Shown: positions 22,431 to 33,510 of the stretch, piece after piece
Layout of the letters: each line of letters starts with the position of its first letter
How positions within the stretch are numbered: position 1 is the first letter of the stretch
Source: Dugong dugon
Lineage: Eukaryota; Chordata; Mammalia; Sirenia; Dugongidae
DNA: 64,000 nucleotides
NCBI GenBank assembly: GCA_030035585.1
Contig: CM057462.1
Location: 141,448,734-141,512,733, forward strand
Direction: 5' to 3'
Notes under the pieces: model-generated
What the model saw: only the letters and a program-made list of their open reading frames with translations
Databases searched by the model: none
Told to the model about the DNA's origin: nothing
Translations under genes and position numbers: made by a program

Positions 22431-24020
22431 CTAACAGAAGTTGAAATAGAAAATTTGAACAGACCCATAACAAAAGAAGAAATTGAAAAGGTCATTTAAA
22501 AACTCCCAACAAAAAAAGTCCTGGTCCAGAAAGCTCTACTGGAGAATTTTACCAAACTTTCAGAGAAGAGTTGACACAAATTCTACTCAAACTATTCCAG
22601 AACATAGAAAAAGAAAGAACATTCCCTAATTCATTCTACGAAGCCAGTATAATCCTAATTAAAGTCAGGAAAGACACCACTAAAAAAACAACTACAGACC
22701 AATATTCTTCATGAATATAGATGCAAAAATTCTCAACAAAATTCTAGCCAACAGCATATCAAAAGACAATACATCATGATCAAGTGAGATGCATACCAAG
22801 GATGGAAGAAGGGTCCAACATTAGAAAAAAAATTAATGTAATTCACCATATAAATTTTTAAAAAAGGAAAAGAATCATATGATCATATCAATCAATGCAG
22901 AAAAACATTTGATAAAATCCAACACCATTTCCTGAAAAAAAAATCATGGCAAAATAAGAATAGAGGGGAGATTCCTCAACATAATTAAGGACATATACAC
23001 AAAAACAACAGCCAACATTACTCTCAATGGAGAGAGACTGAAAGCATTCCCCTTGAGAACGGGAATCAGAGCAGGAATCTCTTTATCACCACTCTTAATC
23101 AGTATTATAGTGAAAGTCCTAGCTAGAGCAATTAGGCAAGAAAGGAAAATAAAGAACATCCAAATCAGTAAGGAAGAAGTAAAACTATCCCTAATCACAG
23201 ATGACATGATCCTACATATCAAAAATCCTACAGATGTCACAAGAAAGTTAGTGAAACTAATAGAAGGATTTGACAAAGTGGCTGGGTACAAGAGCAACAT
23301 ACAAAAATCAGTTGGATTCCTATACACTAACAAAGGGAACTCAGAAAAGGGTATCAGGGAAACAATAGCATTTACAATAGCCCTCAAAAGGATAAAATAC
23401 TTAGAAATAAATCTAATTAGGGACATAAAAGACTTATACAAAGAAAACTACAAAACACTACTGCAAGAAACCAAAAGACCCACATAAACAGAAAAAACAT
23501 ACCATGTTCATGGATAATAAGACTTAACATTGTGAAAATGACAATACTACCCAAAGCACCGTATTTGCAATCCCAATCCAAATTCCAACAATATTCTTTA
23601 ACAAAATGGAAAAATTAATCTCCAACTTTATATGGAAAGGAAAGAGGCCTCAGATAGCTAAGCATTATTGAAGAAGAACAAAGTGGAGACCTCACACTTC
23701 ATGATCTCAGAACCTACTATACAGCCATGGTAGTCAAAACTGGTACAAAAGACACATAGACCAATGGCACAAAATTGATAACACAGAAATAAATCAATCC
23801 AGCTATGAACAGCTGATCTTCGACAAAGTGTTGAAGTCTATTAAACAGGGAAGAGATAGTCTCTTCAACAAATGGTGCTGACAAAACTAGATATTTGCTG
23901 AAAAATGAAATAGGATCCATACCTCACACCATTCACAAAAACAAACTCAAAATGAATCAAAGACCTAAGTGTAAATTCTAAAACTATAAAGTTCATGGAA
24001 GAAAACATAGGGACAAAGCT

Positions 24021-25311
24021 GTTGTTGTTAGGTGCCATTGAGTCATTTCCAACTCATAGTGACCCCATGTACAAAAGAATGAAGCACTGCCTGGTCCTGT
24101 GCCATCTATTGTTATGTTTGAGCCCGTTGTTGCAGCCACTGTCAATCCATCTCATTAACGGTCTTCCTCTTTTTCACTGACCCTCTGCTTTACCAAGCAT
24201 GATGTTCTTCTTCAAGTACTGGTTTCTCCTGATAACATGTCCAAAGTATGTGAGATGAAGTCTTGCCATCCTTGCTTCTAAGGAGCACTCTGGCTGTACT
24301 TCTTCCAAGACAGATTTGTTCTATCTTCTGGCAGTGCACAGTATATTCAATATTCTTTGCCAATACCATAATTCAAAGGGATCAATTCTCCTTCGGTCTC
24401 ACTTATTCATTGTCCAGATTTCACATGCATATAAGGCAATTAAAAATACCATGACTTTGTGAGGCATAACTTAGTCCTCAAAGTGACATCTTTGTTTTTA
24501 AGACTTTAAAGAGGTCTTTTGCAGCAGATTTGCCTAATGTAATATGTCATTTGATTTCTTTACTGCTACTTCCATAGATGTTGCGGATCCAAGTTGAATG
24601 AAATCCTTGACAACTTTAATATTTTCCATTCATCATGATGTTCCTTATTGGTACAGTTGTGAGGATTTTTGTTTTCTTTATGTTGGGGTGCAAACCATAC
24701 TGAAGGCTGTAGTCTTTTTTGTAGTCTTTATCAGTAAGTGCTTCAGGTCCTCTTCCCTTTCAGCAAGCAAGTTTGTGTCATCTTCATATCATAGGTTGTT
24801 AATGAGTCTTCCTCTAATCCTGATGCCACGTTCCTCTTTGTGTAGTCCAGCTTCTCAGATTATTTGCTCAGCATAAAGACTGAATAATGTATGGTAAAAA
24901 GATACAACCTTGACACACACCTTTCCTGACTTTAAACCAGTATCCCCTTGTTCTGTTAGAACAACTGCCTCTTGGTCTATGAACAGGTTCCTTATGACCA
25001 CAATTAAGAGTTCTGAGATTCCCATTCTTCCCAATGTTATCCATAATTTGTTATGATCCACACAGTTGAATGCCTTTGCATAGTCAGTAAAACACAGGTA
25101 AACATCTTTCTGGTGTTCTCTGCTTTCAGCCGAGATCCAGCTGACATCAGCAATGATATCCTTCATTCCATGTCCTTTTCTGAATCCAGTTTGAACTTCT
25201 GGCAGTTCCCTGTAGATGTACTGCTGCAACCGCTTTTGAATGATCTTCAGCAAAATTTTAATTGTGTGTGGTATTACTGATATTGTTCAATAATTTCCAC
25301 ATTGTGTTGTA
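24021..25311 (-). mobile_element. BovB/RTE LINE, 5'-truncated (copy A)
   Basis: The 3' end (GTTGTTGTTAGGTGCCATTG, complement orientation) is at the left. The body encodes RTE reverse transcriptase on the minus strand: RELPEVQTGFRKGHGMKD and CFTDYAKAFNCVDHNKLW (24,855-25,253), with LYAEQII at its left end. CAAAGCT flanks the element (24,014-24,020 and 25,313-25,319), a short target duplication. It inserted into ORF2 of L1 copy 2. It is 5'-truncated and frame-broken, hence dead. BovB is a LINE family known for patchy, probably horizontal, spread that includes Afrotheria. Confidence 0.92.
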
Positions 25312-27379
25312 TCAAAGCTAGGGACTCTAATTTATTCCATAAATAGACTACTAAACTTAACTAATAATACACAGACAGAAGAACATACTAGAAAACTGGT
25401 ACCTACCAAAAATTAAATATTTAAGCTCATTAATTGTCTTCACCAAAAGAGTGAGAAGAGAACCTAAAGACTGGGAAGAAATATTTGGCAACAACATATC
25501 TGACAAGGGTCTAATCTCTAAAATTTATAGAAAACTTCAACATCTCAACAACAAAAAGACAAACAACCCAATTAAACAACGGGCAAAGGATATGAAAAGA
25601 CACTTCACTAAAGAAGACGTTCAGGCAGCTAACAAACACATGAAGAGATGCTCGCAATCATTAGCCATTAGAGAGATGCAAATCAAAGCTACAATGTGAC
25701 ACCATCTCACCCTGGCAATAACGGCACTAATCAAAAAGAAAAGAAAAAAAAAATGGTTGCGAGATTGTGGGGACAGTGGAACTCTTATATACTGCTTGTG
25801 GGATTGTAAAATAGTACAACCATTATGGAAAACAATATGGTGCTTTCTTAAAAAGCCAGAAATACAAATACCATATGATCCAGCAATCCCACTATAAGGT
25901 ATATATCCTTGAGAAATAAGAGCTATGACACTAATAGACATATGCACACCCATGCTCATTGCAGCATTATTCAAATAGCAAAAAGATGGAAAGTAAGTGT
26001 CCATCAACAGATGAATGGATAAACAAATTATGGTACATACAGTGGAATGCTATACATTGATAAAGAATAATAATGAATTCAGGAAACATAACATGGATGA
26101 AATAAGTCAATCACAAAAGGACAAATACTGTATGAGACCAGTATTATAAAAAGTAAAGAACAGTTTCACACACAGAAAGAAACATTCTTTGATGGTTGCC
26201 AGGGATGTGAGGGAGAGGGAGTGAGAATTAGTAACTAAACAGTAGGCGTGTTAATTCAGGTAAAGGGAAAAGCAATACATAATAAGGGGGAAGCCAGCAC
26301 AACGTGGCCAAGGCAAAGGAAGACACTGAGAGGTACGTAAGAATAAAGGGCAACTACCATAAATACTAATATATAATACTGCAACAACAGTAATAACAAA
26401 CAATAATTTGTGAGTTCATACATAGGTAGATATGTATGCTAAATAGGTGTAGGAGGCTGTACAGGAGTACACCTGTAAGGTACAGTTGTGGATGTTTCTA
26501 CGTACATTTTGTGTCTGTCATATATATAACAGAGCACACAGGTGACAAAGTTATGGAAACTTCTTAGACATAACCTAGCACCTGGCGGGACTGAGTTACT
26601 GAGCTTGAAAGCTAAGGACCATAGTCTCAGAGGACATCTAGGTCAATTGGCATAAGATAGTTCATAAAGATAACATTCTACATCCTAGACTGGTGGGTAG
26701 CATGTGGGGTCTTAAAAGCTTGTGAGGGCCATCTAAGATACAACTATTGGTTTCTTCCCATCTGGGGCAAAGGAGAGTGAAGAAAACCAAAGACTCAAGA
26801 AAGCAACTAGACCAAAGGACTGATGGCCCACATGAACGACATCTCCTCTAGTTTGAGACCAGAAGAAACAGATGGTGCCTGGCTACCACTACCAACAGCA
26901 CTAACCAGGAGCACAATAGAAGGTCCTGTAAAGAATGGGATAAAAATATAGAACAAAAATAAAATTCATAAAACAAACCAGACTTACTGCTCTGATAGAG
27001 ACCAGAGGAAACCCCAAGACTAATGCCCTAAGATACCCTTCTGACTTGGAAATGAAGCCACTCCCAGAGGTCACCTTTCAGCCAATAATAGACTGACCTA
27101 TAAACTTAACAATAACACCCATGAGAAACGTGCTCCTTAGAACTATCAACTATATGAGACCAAAAGGGCAACATTTTGCCCAAAAGCAAAGACGAGAAGA
27201 CAGAGAGGGACAGGGAAACCAGACTAATGGAAACAGGGAAACCAGGGTGGAAATGGGAAGAGTGCTGACATATTTTGGGGATTGCAACCAATGTCAGGGA
27301 ACAATTTGTGTATTAATTATTGAATGGAAAATTAATTTTCTCTGTAAACTATCACCTAAAGTGCAATAAATTGTTCAAT

Positions 27380-27400
27380 AAAAGGGCATTATAAGAAAAA
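27380..27400 (+). repeat. Right target-site duplication of L1 copy 2
   Basis: Partner of 18,140-18,160. Confidence 0.75.
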
Positions 27401-27629
27401 TATAGTATCCTAGAAATGCGAAAAAATAAAAATGTACAATACTATGTTAACTATAATTCATGTATTAAGAGGCCAAATAAGTAAAGATGATCGCCATATA
27501 ATACAAAGTAGTATTTAAAATATTTAACAATTATATATAATTTTTGAAGCATATACCAGCCTAATGCTTAATGGTGTAATAATACAAATGTTCCCGTTAA
27601 AGTCATGATTAAGACAATTTTTACCACTA

Positions 27630-28460
27630 TTGTCTTAAACTGTTGCAAAAGTGCAGTCAATGCAATTAGACAAGAAAATAAAGTGGAAGCAAACTTATTA
27701 TTATTTGCAGTGATATACTGTATACTTTGAAAAAAAAAAACAAAACTAAAAATGAAAATTATTTAAGATGGCATATTACAAAAATCAACTCCTTCTTAGA
27801 GGCAAATAATAGCCAATTAGAAAGTTTTAAAAAGGAAATACTGTATGCACAAAATCAGCAAATAATAATATTAATACTTAGGAGTAAATTAATCTACAAA
27901 CCTATATAATTATATAAAGAAAATATCAAAATTCACATAAATATAAATAAAAATTTGAATACATGGAAAGAAATACTTTTCTCTTGGATTATCAAATTCA
28001 ACATTATAAAGATTCAATGTTTCAAAATTAACACATAACTTTAATACAATCCCAACAAAATGGCCAATATGTTTCACTATTCTTGTTGCCTTTTTTATGC
28101 CTTTTGATGTGTTTTGAGAAAATGTTGAACAAAATTATAGAGACTTTAACAATTCATTTTATTTTAAATTAAACGAAAAGTTCATTTGGAAAAAATCACT
28201 ATGTAAAATGTGGTAATTTGAAAATACTGTGAGGGAAGATTCTTCTAGTCGTATATTAAGATATAAAGGTACAGTAAGTGCACTGGTACAGCTAGATCTA
28301 TTAGTGGAACAGAATAGATGGTACAGAACAGGACCCTAGTACATATGGGGATTAAGTATATGATGTAGTTGGGTTACACATGAAAGAAAGACAATTCAAA
28401 CTTATTCACTCAAGTAACCATACCATAGAAATGGAAAATTAACAGATGGATCAGTGGAAA
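27630..28460 (+). mobile_element. Old L1 (L1M-type) ORF2 fragment
   Basis: Although badly decayed, the order of landmarks follows the C-terminal half of L1 ORF2: AATTAGACAAGAAAATAAAG, TTATTATTTGCAGTGATATA (catalytic-box region), AATACATGGAAAGAAATACT, ATACAATCCCAACAAAATGG and GGAACAGAATAGATGGTACA. No ORF survives. It is an ancient copy, presumably shared with other placentals. Confidence 0.65.
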
Positions 28461-28496
28461 CCAGGGATTCTTCTATTTGGCAGCCTCTATTGACTT

Positions 28497-28655
28497 ACCC
28501 TGGTGGTGTAGTGGTTAAGAGCTACAGCTGCTAACCAAAAGGTTGGCATTTTGAATCCACCAGGTGCTTCTTGGAAACCCTATGGAGCAGTTCTACTCTG
28601 TCTTATAGGGTTGCTACAAGTTGGAATCGATGGCAACGGTATTTTTTTTTTTTAA
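28497..28655 (+). mobile_element. AfroSINE-type SINE (first of a tandem pair)
   Basis: Head CCCTGGTGGTGTAGTGGTTA, B-box-like GGTTGGCATTTTGAATCC, tail AGTTGGAATCGATGGCAACG and a T-rich end at 28,640-28,652. It is full length. It is directly followed by a second SINE in the same orientation. Confidence 0.92.
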
Positions 28656-28671
28656 CTGACTGTTACATAGC

Positions 28672-28838
28672 CCTGGTGGCGCAGTGGTTAAGCATTTGGC
28701 TGCTAATTAAAAGGTCAGCAGTCGAATCCACCAGCTGCTCCTTGGAAACCCTATAGGACAGTTCTACGCTGTCCTATAGGGTCACTATAGTCAGAATTGA
28801 CTTGAAGGCAATGGGTTTGGGTTTTTTGGTTACTGATT
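28672..28838 (+). mobile_element. AfroSINE-type SINE (second of a tandem pair)
   Basis: Head AGCCCTGGTGGCGCAGTGGT, B box GGTCAGCAGTCGAATCC, tail ending GGGTTTGGGTTTTTTGG. ACTGACTGTTACA (28,657-28,669) and ACTGATTGTTACA (about 28,832-28,844) flank it with one mismatch, a target duplication. Polymerase III boxes are well kept, so it is among the younger SINEs here. Confidence 0.92.
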
Positions 28839-28844
28839 GTTACA

Positions 28845-29439
28845 GTGCAGGTATAGGTAAGACCATTAATATCTGTTGACTGAGTACACAAATTAATGAG
28901 CAGCCTGAGATTCAGTGTCATGAGGTGGAATGAGGGGCACAGTGATAAATGAGGTGTAGAGCTTGATTCTGAGTCTCAGCCAATCATGAGGCTAGAAGTA
29001 AGATTATGCCCCCAATTTTTAATGCTGCATAGGAAACACAAAAGAAGGTGCAAAAGAGGAGAAAGTAATGGATATTCCCTGGGTCAAGTTTGGGACATAG
29101 AATTAGGGAGGTGCAGGGGGGAGCCAGTCTACAGTAGTGATGCACAGGATAAAAACTCCTTTATGAAGTGGCAGGAGCAACGTACAGTTTGAAGAGAAAA
29201 TCACATACATAACAGCAAATTTAAAATACTTAAATAACTTACACACAAAAAAAGTGAAATGCATGCTTTCAATCTAACAAGAGAAGAATTATCAGCTTAT
29301 GTTTTAATAAAAGGAATTTTCAAAAGACCTAATATTTATTAAATGTCATGTTATAGGAATTGTTCCCTTTCCCTGCAGCCGAATATAGTCTCGGTTCAGG
29401 TTCAGGCTCTTTTTGGAAGTCTTCAATTTTCTATTATAG
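28845..29439. other. Repeat-poor DNA, nothing recognised
   Basis: No recognisable gene or repeat. The ORF at 28,986-29,192 has no domain signal. Confidence 0.5.
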
Positions 29440-29508
29440 CCCAAAAACCAAAAACCAAACCCTTTGCCATAGAGTTGATTCTGACTCATAGCGACCCTAT
29501 ACCCTAGG
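29440..29508 (-). repeat. SINE 3'-end fragment
   Basis: AAAAACCAAACCCTTTGCCA followed by GAGTTGATTCTGACTCATAG is the complement of an AfroSINE tail. It breaks off at 29,508 where the core and head would follow. It is a truncated copy. Confidence 0.75.
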
Positions 29509-29509
29509 C

Positions 29510-32039
29510 CACCCCCAAAATGGTGGGTAAAGGGGCTGCTCAGATGCCAAAGCATTGGGAACTTCAAGGGGCTTGGGAAAGCATGCCCACACCTGGTTTA
29601 ATGGAAGACTACAGAGTAAAAATGAAGTCTTTAGTTGCTATATTAACTCCCCATCTGTTCTCGCTGGCAGAGTGTGAAGTCAAGTCACTAAAATCATTCT
29701 TTTCATGCCTGCTTTCTCTCTTCCTTGGAGTGAACAACCACTTCCTCCTCCTTCTATTTGCTAATGAACTTTTAAAGTTGAAAACATTTGGAGGGAGGGG
29801 CTTAGTTTCCAGCAGGCTGAGCTCACAGTGGAGAGTTTACTCATAGCAGACCCTCCCTGTGCCTGTTCTGGCTGTGTCGGATTCACACTCCCTAGGTCTA
29901 TGGCTCCTCTAACCAAGGCCAAGGCTCCAAAGCCTCTAACTGCAGTGCTCATGTAGAACTTTTTAATCAGCCCACCAGTTGGTATTTAAGAAGTTGACCT
30001 GAACAGAAGCTTGTTCTAAACCACTCAAACATTCAGCCTCAGCATTGATCACTTTTTGAGAACCAAATAGCCTCCAACACTGAGGTTCTAATCCCATTTC
30101 ATCATTGTTAGTATTCTATTATTTTGGACACCTTCCATTCCTTGAGTGGTGAATCTTCTCCAGATGTCTTCACAGCCAACACAGAAGTTTTATTCCCTTT
30201 GAAACTCTCAGTTTGAAGTTTATCATTATCTTCATTGGCAGAACAGTCTTCACGACTTCTTGTCATAAAATATCAGCCCATGTGTCAATGATATTCAACA
30301 TTGGGGCAGTATGAATGTTTCCAAAGAATAAGACAGAAGTCATTTGATCTGAAATTCAGTAGGAAATGTATTTTTCATTTTGACCCAGCACACACATTTA
30401 TATGTATTCATATTTATATAAATACATGTTTATATATATATATATATATATAAGAAAGATAAATAATAGACTCTTAGTATATTCATGCGATCTGATATTT
30501 CTATTTTATTATTGTAACTTCATTTAATACTTAAAAAAAATGCTTTGATAATCCTCCAAATTGATTTCAGGATTCACTAAGGGGTCCCAAAAGGAAGTTT
30601 GAAAAACACTCCTCTGGGACACTTGGCTAGAGACGGTTAAGTCATTTTTGAAATTCAGAGTCTGTATCTGAGATTCAATTATCCTCTTTTATGCCCCTTA
30701 TTTCTTAGTAGTCTCTTGGGAATCACTAAGAAATTTATTTGAAAAAACTATATTTCTCTTCCCTTACTAAACATTTTGTCAATCACTATATATCCACTCA
30801 CAGTTTTTAAAATATTCTGTCAGCTCCTTTCAAATTAAATCTCATCTCAGTTCACTAGTATTGCCCCAGATCAGCAGGGCTTTATGAGTGTGTTCACTAT
30901 CCATTAATTCTCCAATATGGTAACAGACATTGACTCAAAATTAACTGTCCCTATTCTAAGTATTGTAATTAGTCTACTTTGTACATATATGTTGAACAAT
31001 GCTTTTTAACAATTGCCAACTTGCTCCCACACAAAAATTTTATCCATAATATTCAAGTCCAAGACATTTCACATTCATTCATTGCTTTTACTTAAATAAA
31101 ATATTCTCCACGCCACTACATAACTTGCTGGCAATAAATTCAATTCAGTCAATCCTGGGGGTCCTTTACCTCTTCTATGAAACATTAAAAAAAGAAATCT
31201 TGAGATTATGTGATGCCTGAAAACTAGTCCATCATAATTCACACTTTACCATTGCCCCTTTAGGTTCATACTGCCGCAATTGAGCAGTCATATTCACTGC
31301 CACTCAGGCGCTGGTTTTCTCTAAGTTTAACCAAAGTAAGAGACTCATGTCACTCCATTCTCGCCACTAACCTCCTCCATCTGACCATATACACAACAAT
31401 CTTCAACCCCATCACCAATATTGGGTGATGTGTGCCATCAAGACACAAGTTTCCATAACAAGCTGAAACCACAAAGTTTCTTTTGAAAATCTCAGGTAAC
31501 TTCACTCTCTTGGACCAGCCACATCTTCTGCTCTCACTAAAAATACTCCCTTCCTGTGCCTACTTCTCTGGAATAATTCGGCCTAGAAAGGGTTGTTCCT
31601 TTCCCTTTTAACTGTGTTGATTACTTGTGGGAACTCAGACCTTTAAACATATAATGGGAATTTATTTCAGTGAGATGGGCTTGGAGAGAGAAGATGCTTT
31701 ATTCTTTCTTGGTAAAAGTCCACAGCAGCAAAGAAAACTGAGACACCAGTTTTGATTGTGTGTGTGTGTGTTAGGGGGTGGGAGCGGAAAGGACGTTCTT
31801 GTTACTAATTCATTTTAAGCACATAAGTCTACCTTCCTTTGAATGCTAGAGAAAGCTTAAAAGACAGCATAGGGAAAAAAAAATGCAGAAACTCTTTACA
31901 AACACTTTTATTTAATAGAACAACGTAAGATTTGGAGACTATCATTCATTGTTTCAATTTCTAAAATTGTGTGCCCCATTATATAAATACAAGTTTGAAA
32001 ACACTTAATAAAATCAAGTATATAAATTAATATCAAGAG
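29510..32039. other. Repeat-poor DNA with a short (TA)n run
   Basis: About 2.5 kb without an identifiable gene or mobile element. A (TA) microsatellite lies at 30,430-30,452. ORFs at 29,520-29,846 and 29,761-29,952 cross a slightly GC-richer patch but show no recognisable domain. Confidence 0.5.
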
Positions 32040-32863
32040 AAGAATTATAAAATTATGCTTTATATTACTCCAGATAGGAAACACTGCTTCTATTTTTTTA
32101 AGAAGTCTAATAGTTTGTGCAGTATAAGGGTTTCTCTTATAAATATATGGTCTCTCTGGCCTTGGGTTTCTAATTCTCCAAAGACGATTGGCTGGGTCAC
32201 AATCTTGCAAGGGATTGGTCAATTGTATGCAAATAGTGCTGCCTAAAGCCATCCAAAAGGACTGAGTGACTTGCTTATGTAAGCAGTCAATCTGACAGAG
32301 GTTTTTTAGAGAGAGGCAATGGGAGAAGAAGGGAACTCCTCAAAGAGCTGTAATATGGGTCAAGAGCTGTAACACTGAAGACTGTGCCAGTCAGCGGCAG
32401 CAGTACAACTGGCAGGAACCAGGAGACTGCCCTTAGATGGTACAATGGTCTTGCTGGCCCACAGAGAGAGAGGTAGCTGTGGTGGGCTCGCTAGCCCATG
32501 GAGAGAGAGTTGAGAGCTTGACAGTAGGAGGTTTGCTGGTGGAACTAGAGTTATAACACTTGTCTAAACAGGGCAGAGGCCTGAGAGGGGCCTGGCAGCA
32601 GAAGACTGAGAGTGGCTTGGCCTGCCCCTACGGGCTAGAAGGAGCTGAGAGCTGTTCTGATTGGAAGTTGTCCTGACTGATGAAGTTGATCCTGTCTCCA
32701 GAGTTGCATCCTTTTACCTCCAAGTTGATCCTGATTCTAATTTGTAGTCTCTTACTTCCCTTAAAAAACATACACACAACTGTGAGTATGGTGAGTTTTG
32801 CATGCCCATTGCAACAAATTATAGAGCCCAGTAGAGAAGTGGAGAGTGCCATGGGGAGGATGG
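32040..32863 (+). mobile_element. Probable ERVL-type LTR
   Basis: The 3' boundary is suggested by TGGTATCAGAAATGG at 32,865, which resembles the tRNA-Leu primer-binding site used by ERVL elements. Upstream lie ATTGG (inverted CCAAT) at 32,187 and 32,214, an octamer ATGCAAAT at 32,227-32,234, and repeated AGAGAGAG-rich segments near 32,300-32,520, all LTR-like. The left edge is uncertain, and I recognise no internal coding part beyond about 32,930. It is an old fossil LTR. Confidence 0.45.
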
Positions 32864-33337
32864 CTGGTATCAGAAATGGCAAAAAAGTTGGAGACTGGAG
32901 GTATGTCTGACCCTCCACCTCACAGGAACTAGCTTTATACTGATACTGGTTCTTCTCACCTTTCTCTTTAAGTTAGATGAGTTCAGATGCTAGATTATAG
33001 TTTGCATCTACAGAACTTTAAAAGTGGACATAGTATAGATTAGGGCAATCACAACAATAAATAGAATGGTAATCAGTCCTGTGTTCTCAACAAGTCCAGG
33101 GAAATCATGCTTATCCTAATCAACAGAAAGAAGTGGGTAGAAATATGTGACTAGATAAGTAATTGATTTTTACCCTTCCTTCACTAGGAAGAAATATCAC
33201 AAGTGGCATCATATATAATGCAGCAGATACTATGTAACCAGATTTAGGGATACTTATTGATCTCCTTCTCATGTATGACACAAATACTAAAATTTTTCAA
33301 CTTTGATTAGTTGCATTTCTATTCTTGCTTTTTTTTG

Positions 33338-33510
33338 TTGTTAGTTGCCATCAAGTCTATTCCAACTCACTGTAACCGCATGTGTGCTGAGTAGAACTGC
33401 TCCATAGGATTTTCAAGGCTGTGACCTTTTGGAAGCAGATTGCCAGGCCTGTCTTCTGAGGTACCTCTGGCTGGGTCTGAACCACCAGACTTTCAGCTAG
33501 CATTTGAGTG
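33338..33510 (-). mobile_element. SINE, longer-core AfroSINE type
   Basis: The tail (TAGTTGCCATCAAGTCTATT, CCAACTCACTGTAACCGCAT) is at the left. The core contains TTTTGGAAGCAGATTGCCAG and GCCTGTCTTCTGAGG, with a diverged head at the right. It matches the type at 60,862. Confidence 0.82.

Larger units (their letters stand above)
20074..26150 (+). pseudogene. L1 ORF2 remnant of copy 2 (split by three insertions)
   Basis: The start is the ATG at 20,074 (compare 40,700 in copy 3). Surviving pieces include TIIVGDFNTLLSGKERATRK and [20 protein letters not shown] in the endonuclease, and LITDDMILHIKNPTD, where ITDD replaces the usual FADD catalytic box. The coding region is interrupted by LTRs at 20,815-21,359 and 21,949-22,430 and by BovB at 24,021-25,311, and has many stops and shifts. 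The C-terminal end is approximate. Confidence 0.8.
18161..27379 (+). mobile_element. Near full-length older L1 (copy 2), multiply invaded
   Basis: A plus-strand L1 about 6.9 kb long once three insertions are removed. It starts with a GGATGGCAGCTTAGTCAGAC-type 5' end like that of copies 1 and 3, runs through a short 5'-UTR, ORF1 and ORF2, and ends in a 3'-UTR without a strong A tail. Target duplications at 18,140 and 27,380 bound it. It holds two solo LTRs in opposite orientations and a BovB LINE, so all three are younger. It is clearly more diverged and has a shorter 5'-UTR than copies 1 and 3, so it looks like an older subfamily. Both ORFs are broken. Confidence 0.9.

Noticed and set aside
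22944-23441. 165-codon minus-strand ORF with hydrophobic runs, membrane-protein-like
   Set aside because: It is the antisense shadow of the L1 ORF2 reverse-transcriptase frame at 23,053-23,487. Hydrophobicity comes from complementing A-rich L1 codons.
30430-30452. (TA)n run as an origin or regulatory site
   Set aside because: A short simple repeat in AT-rich DNA with no other supporting signal.
32628-32918. 96-codon minus-strand ORF as a gene
   Set aside because: It overlaps the probable ERVL-type LTR and its primer-site region, and has no domain signal.
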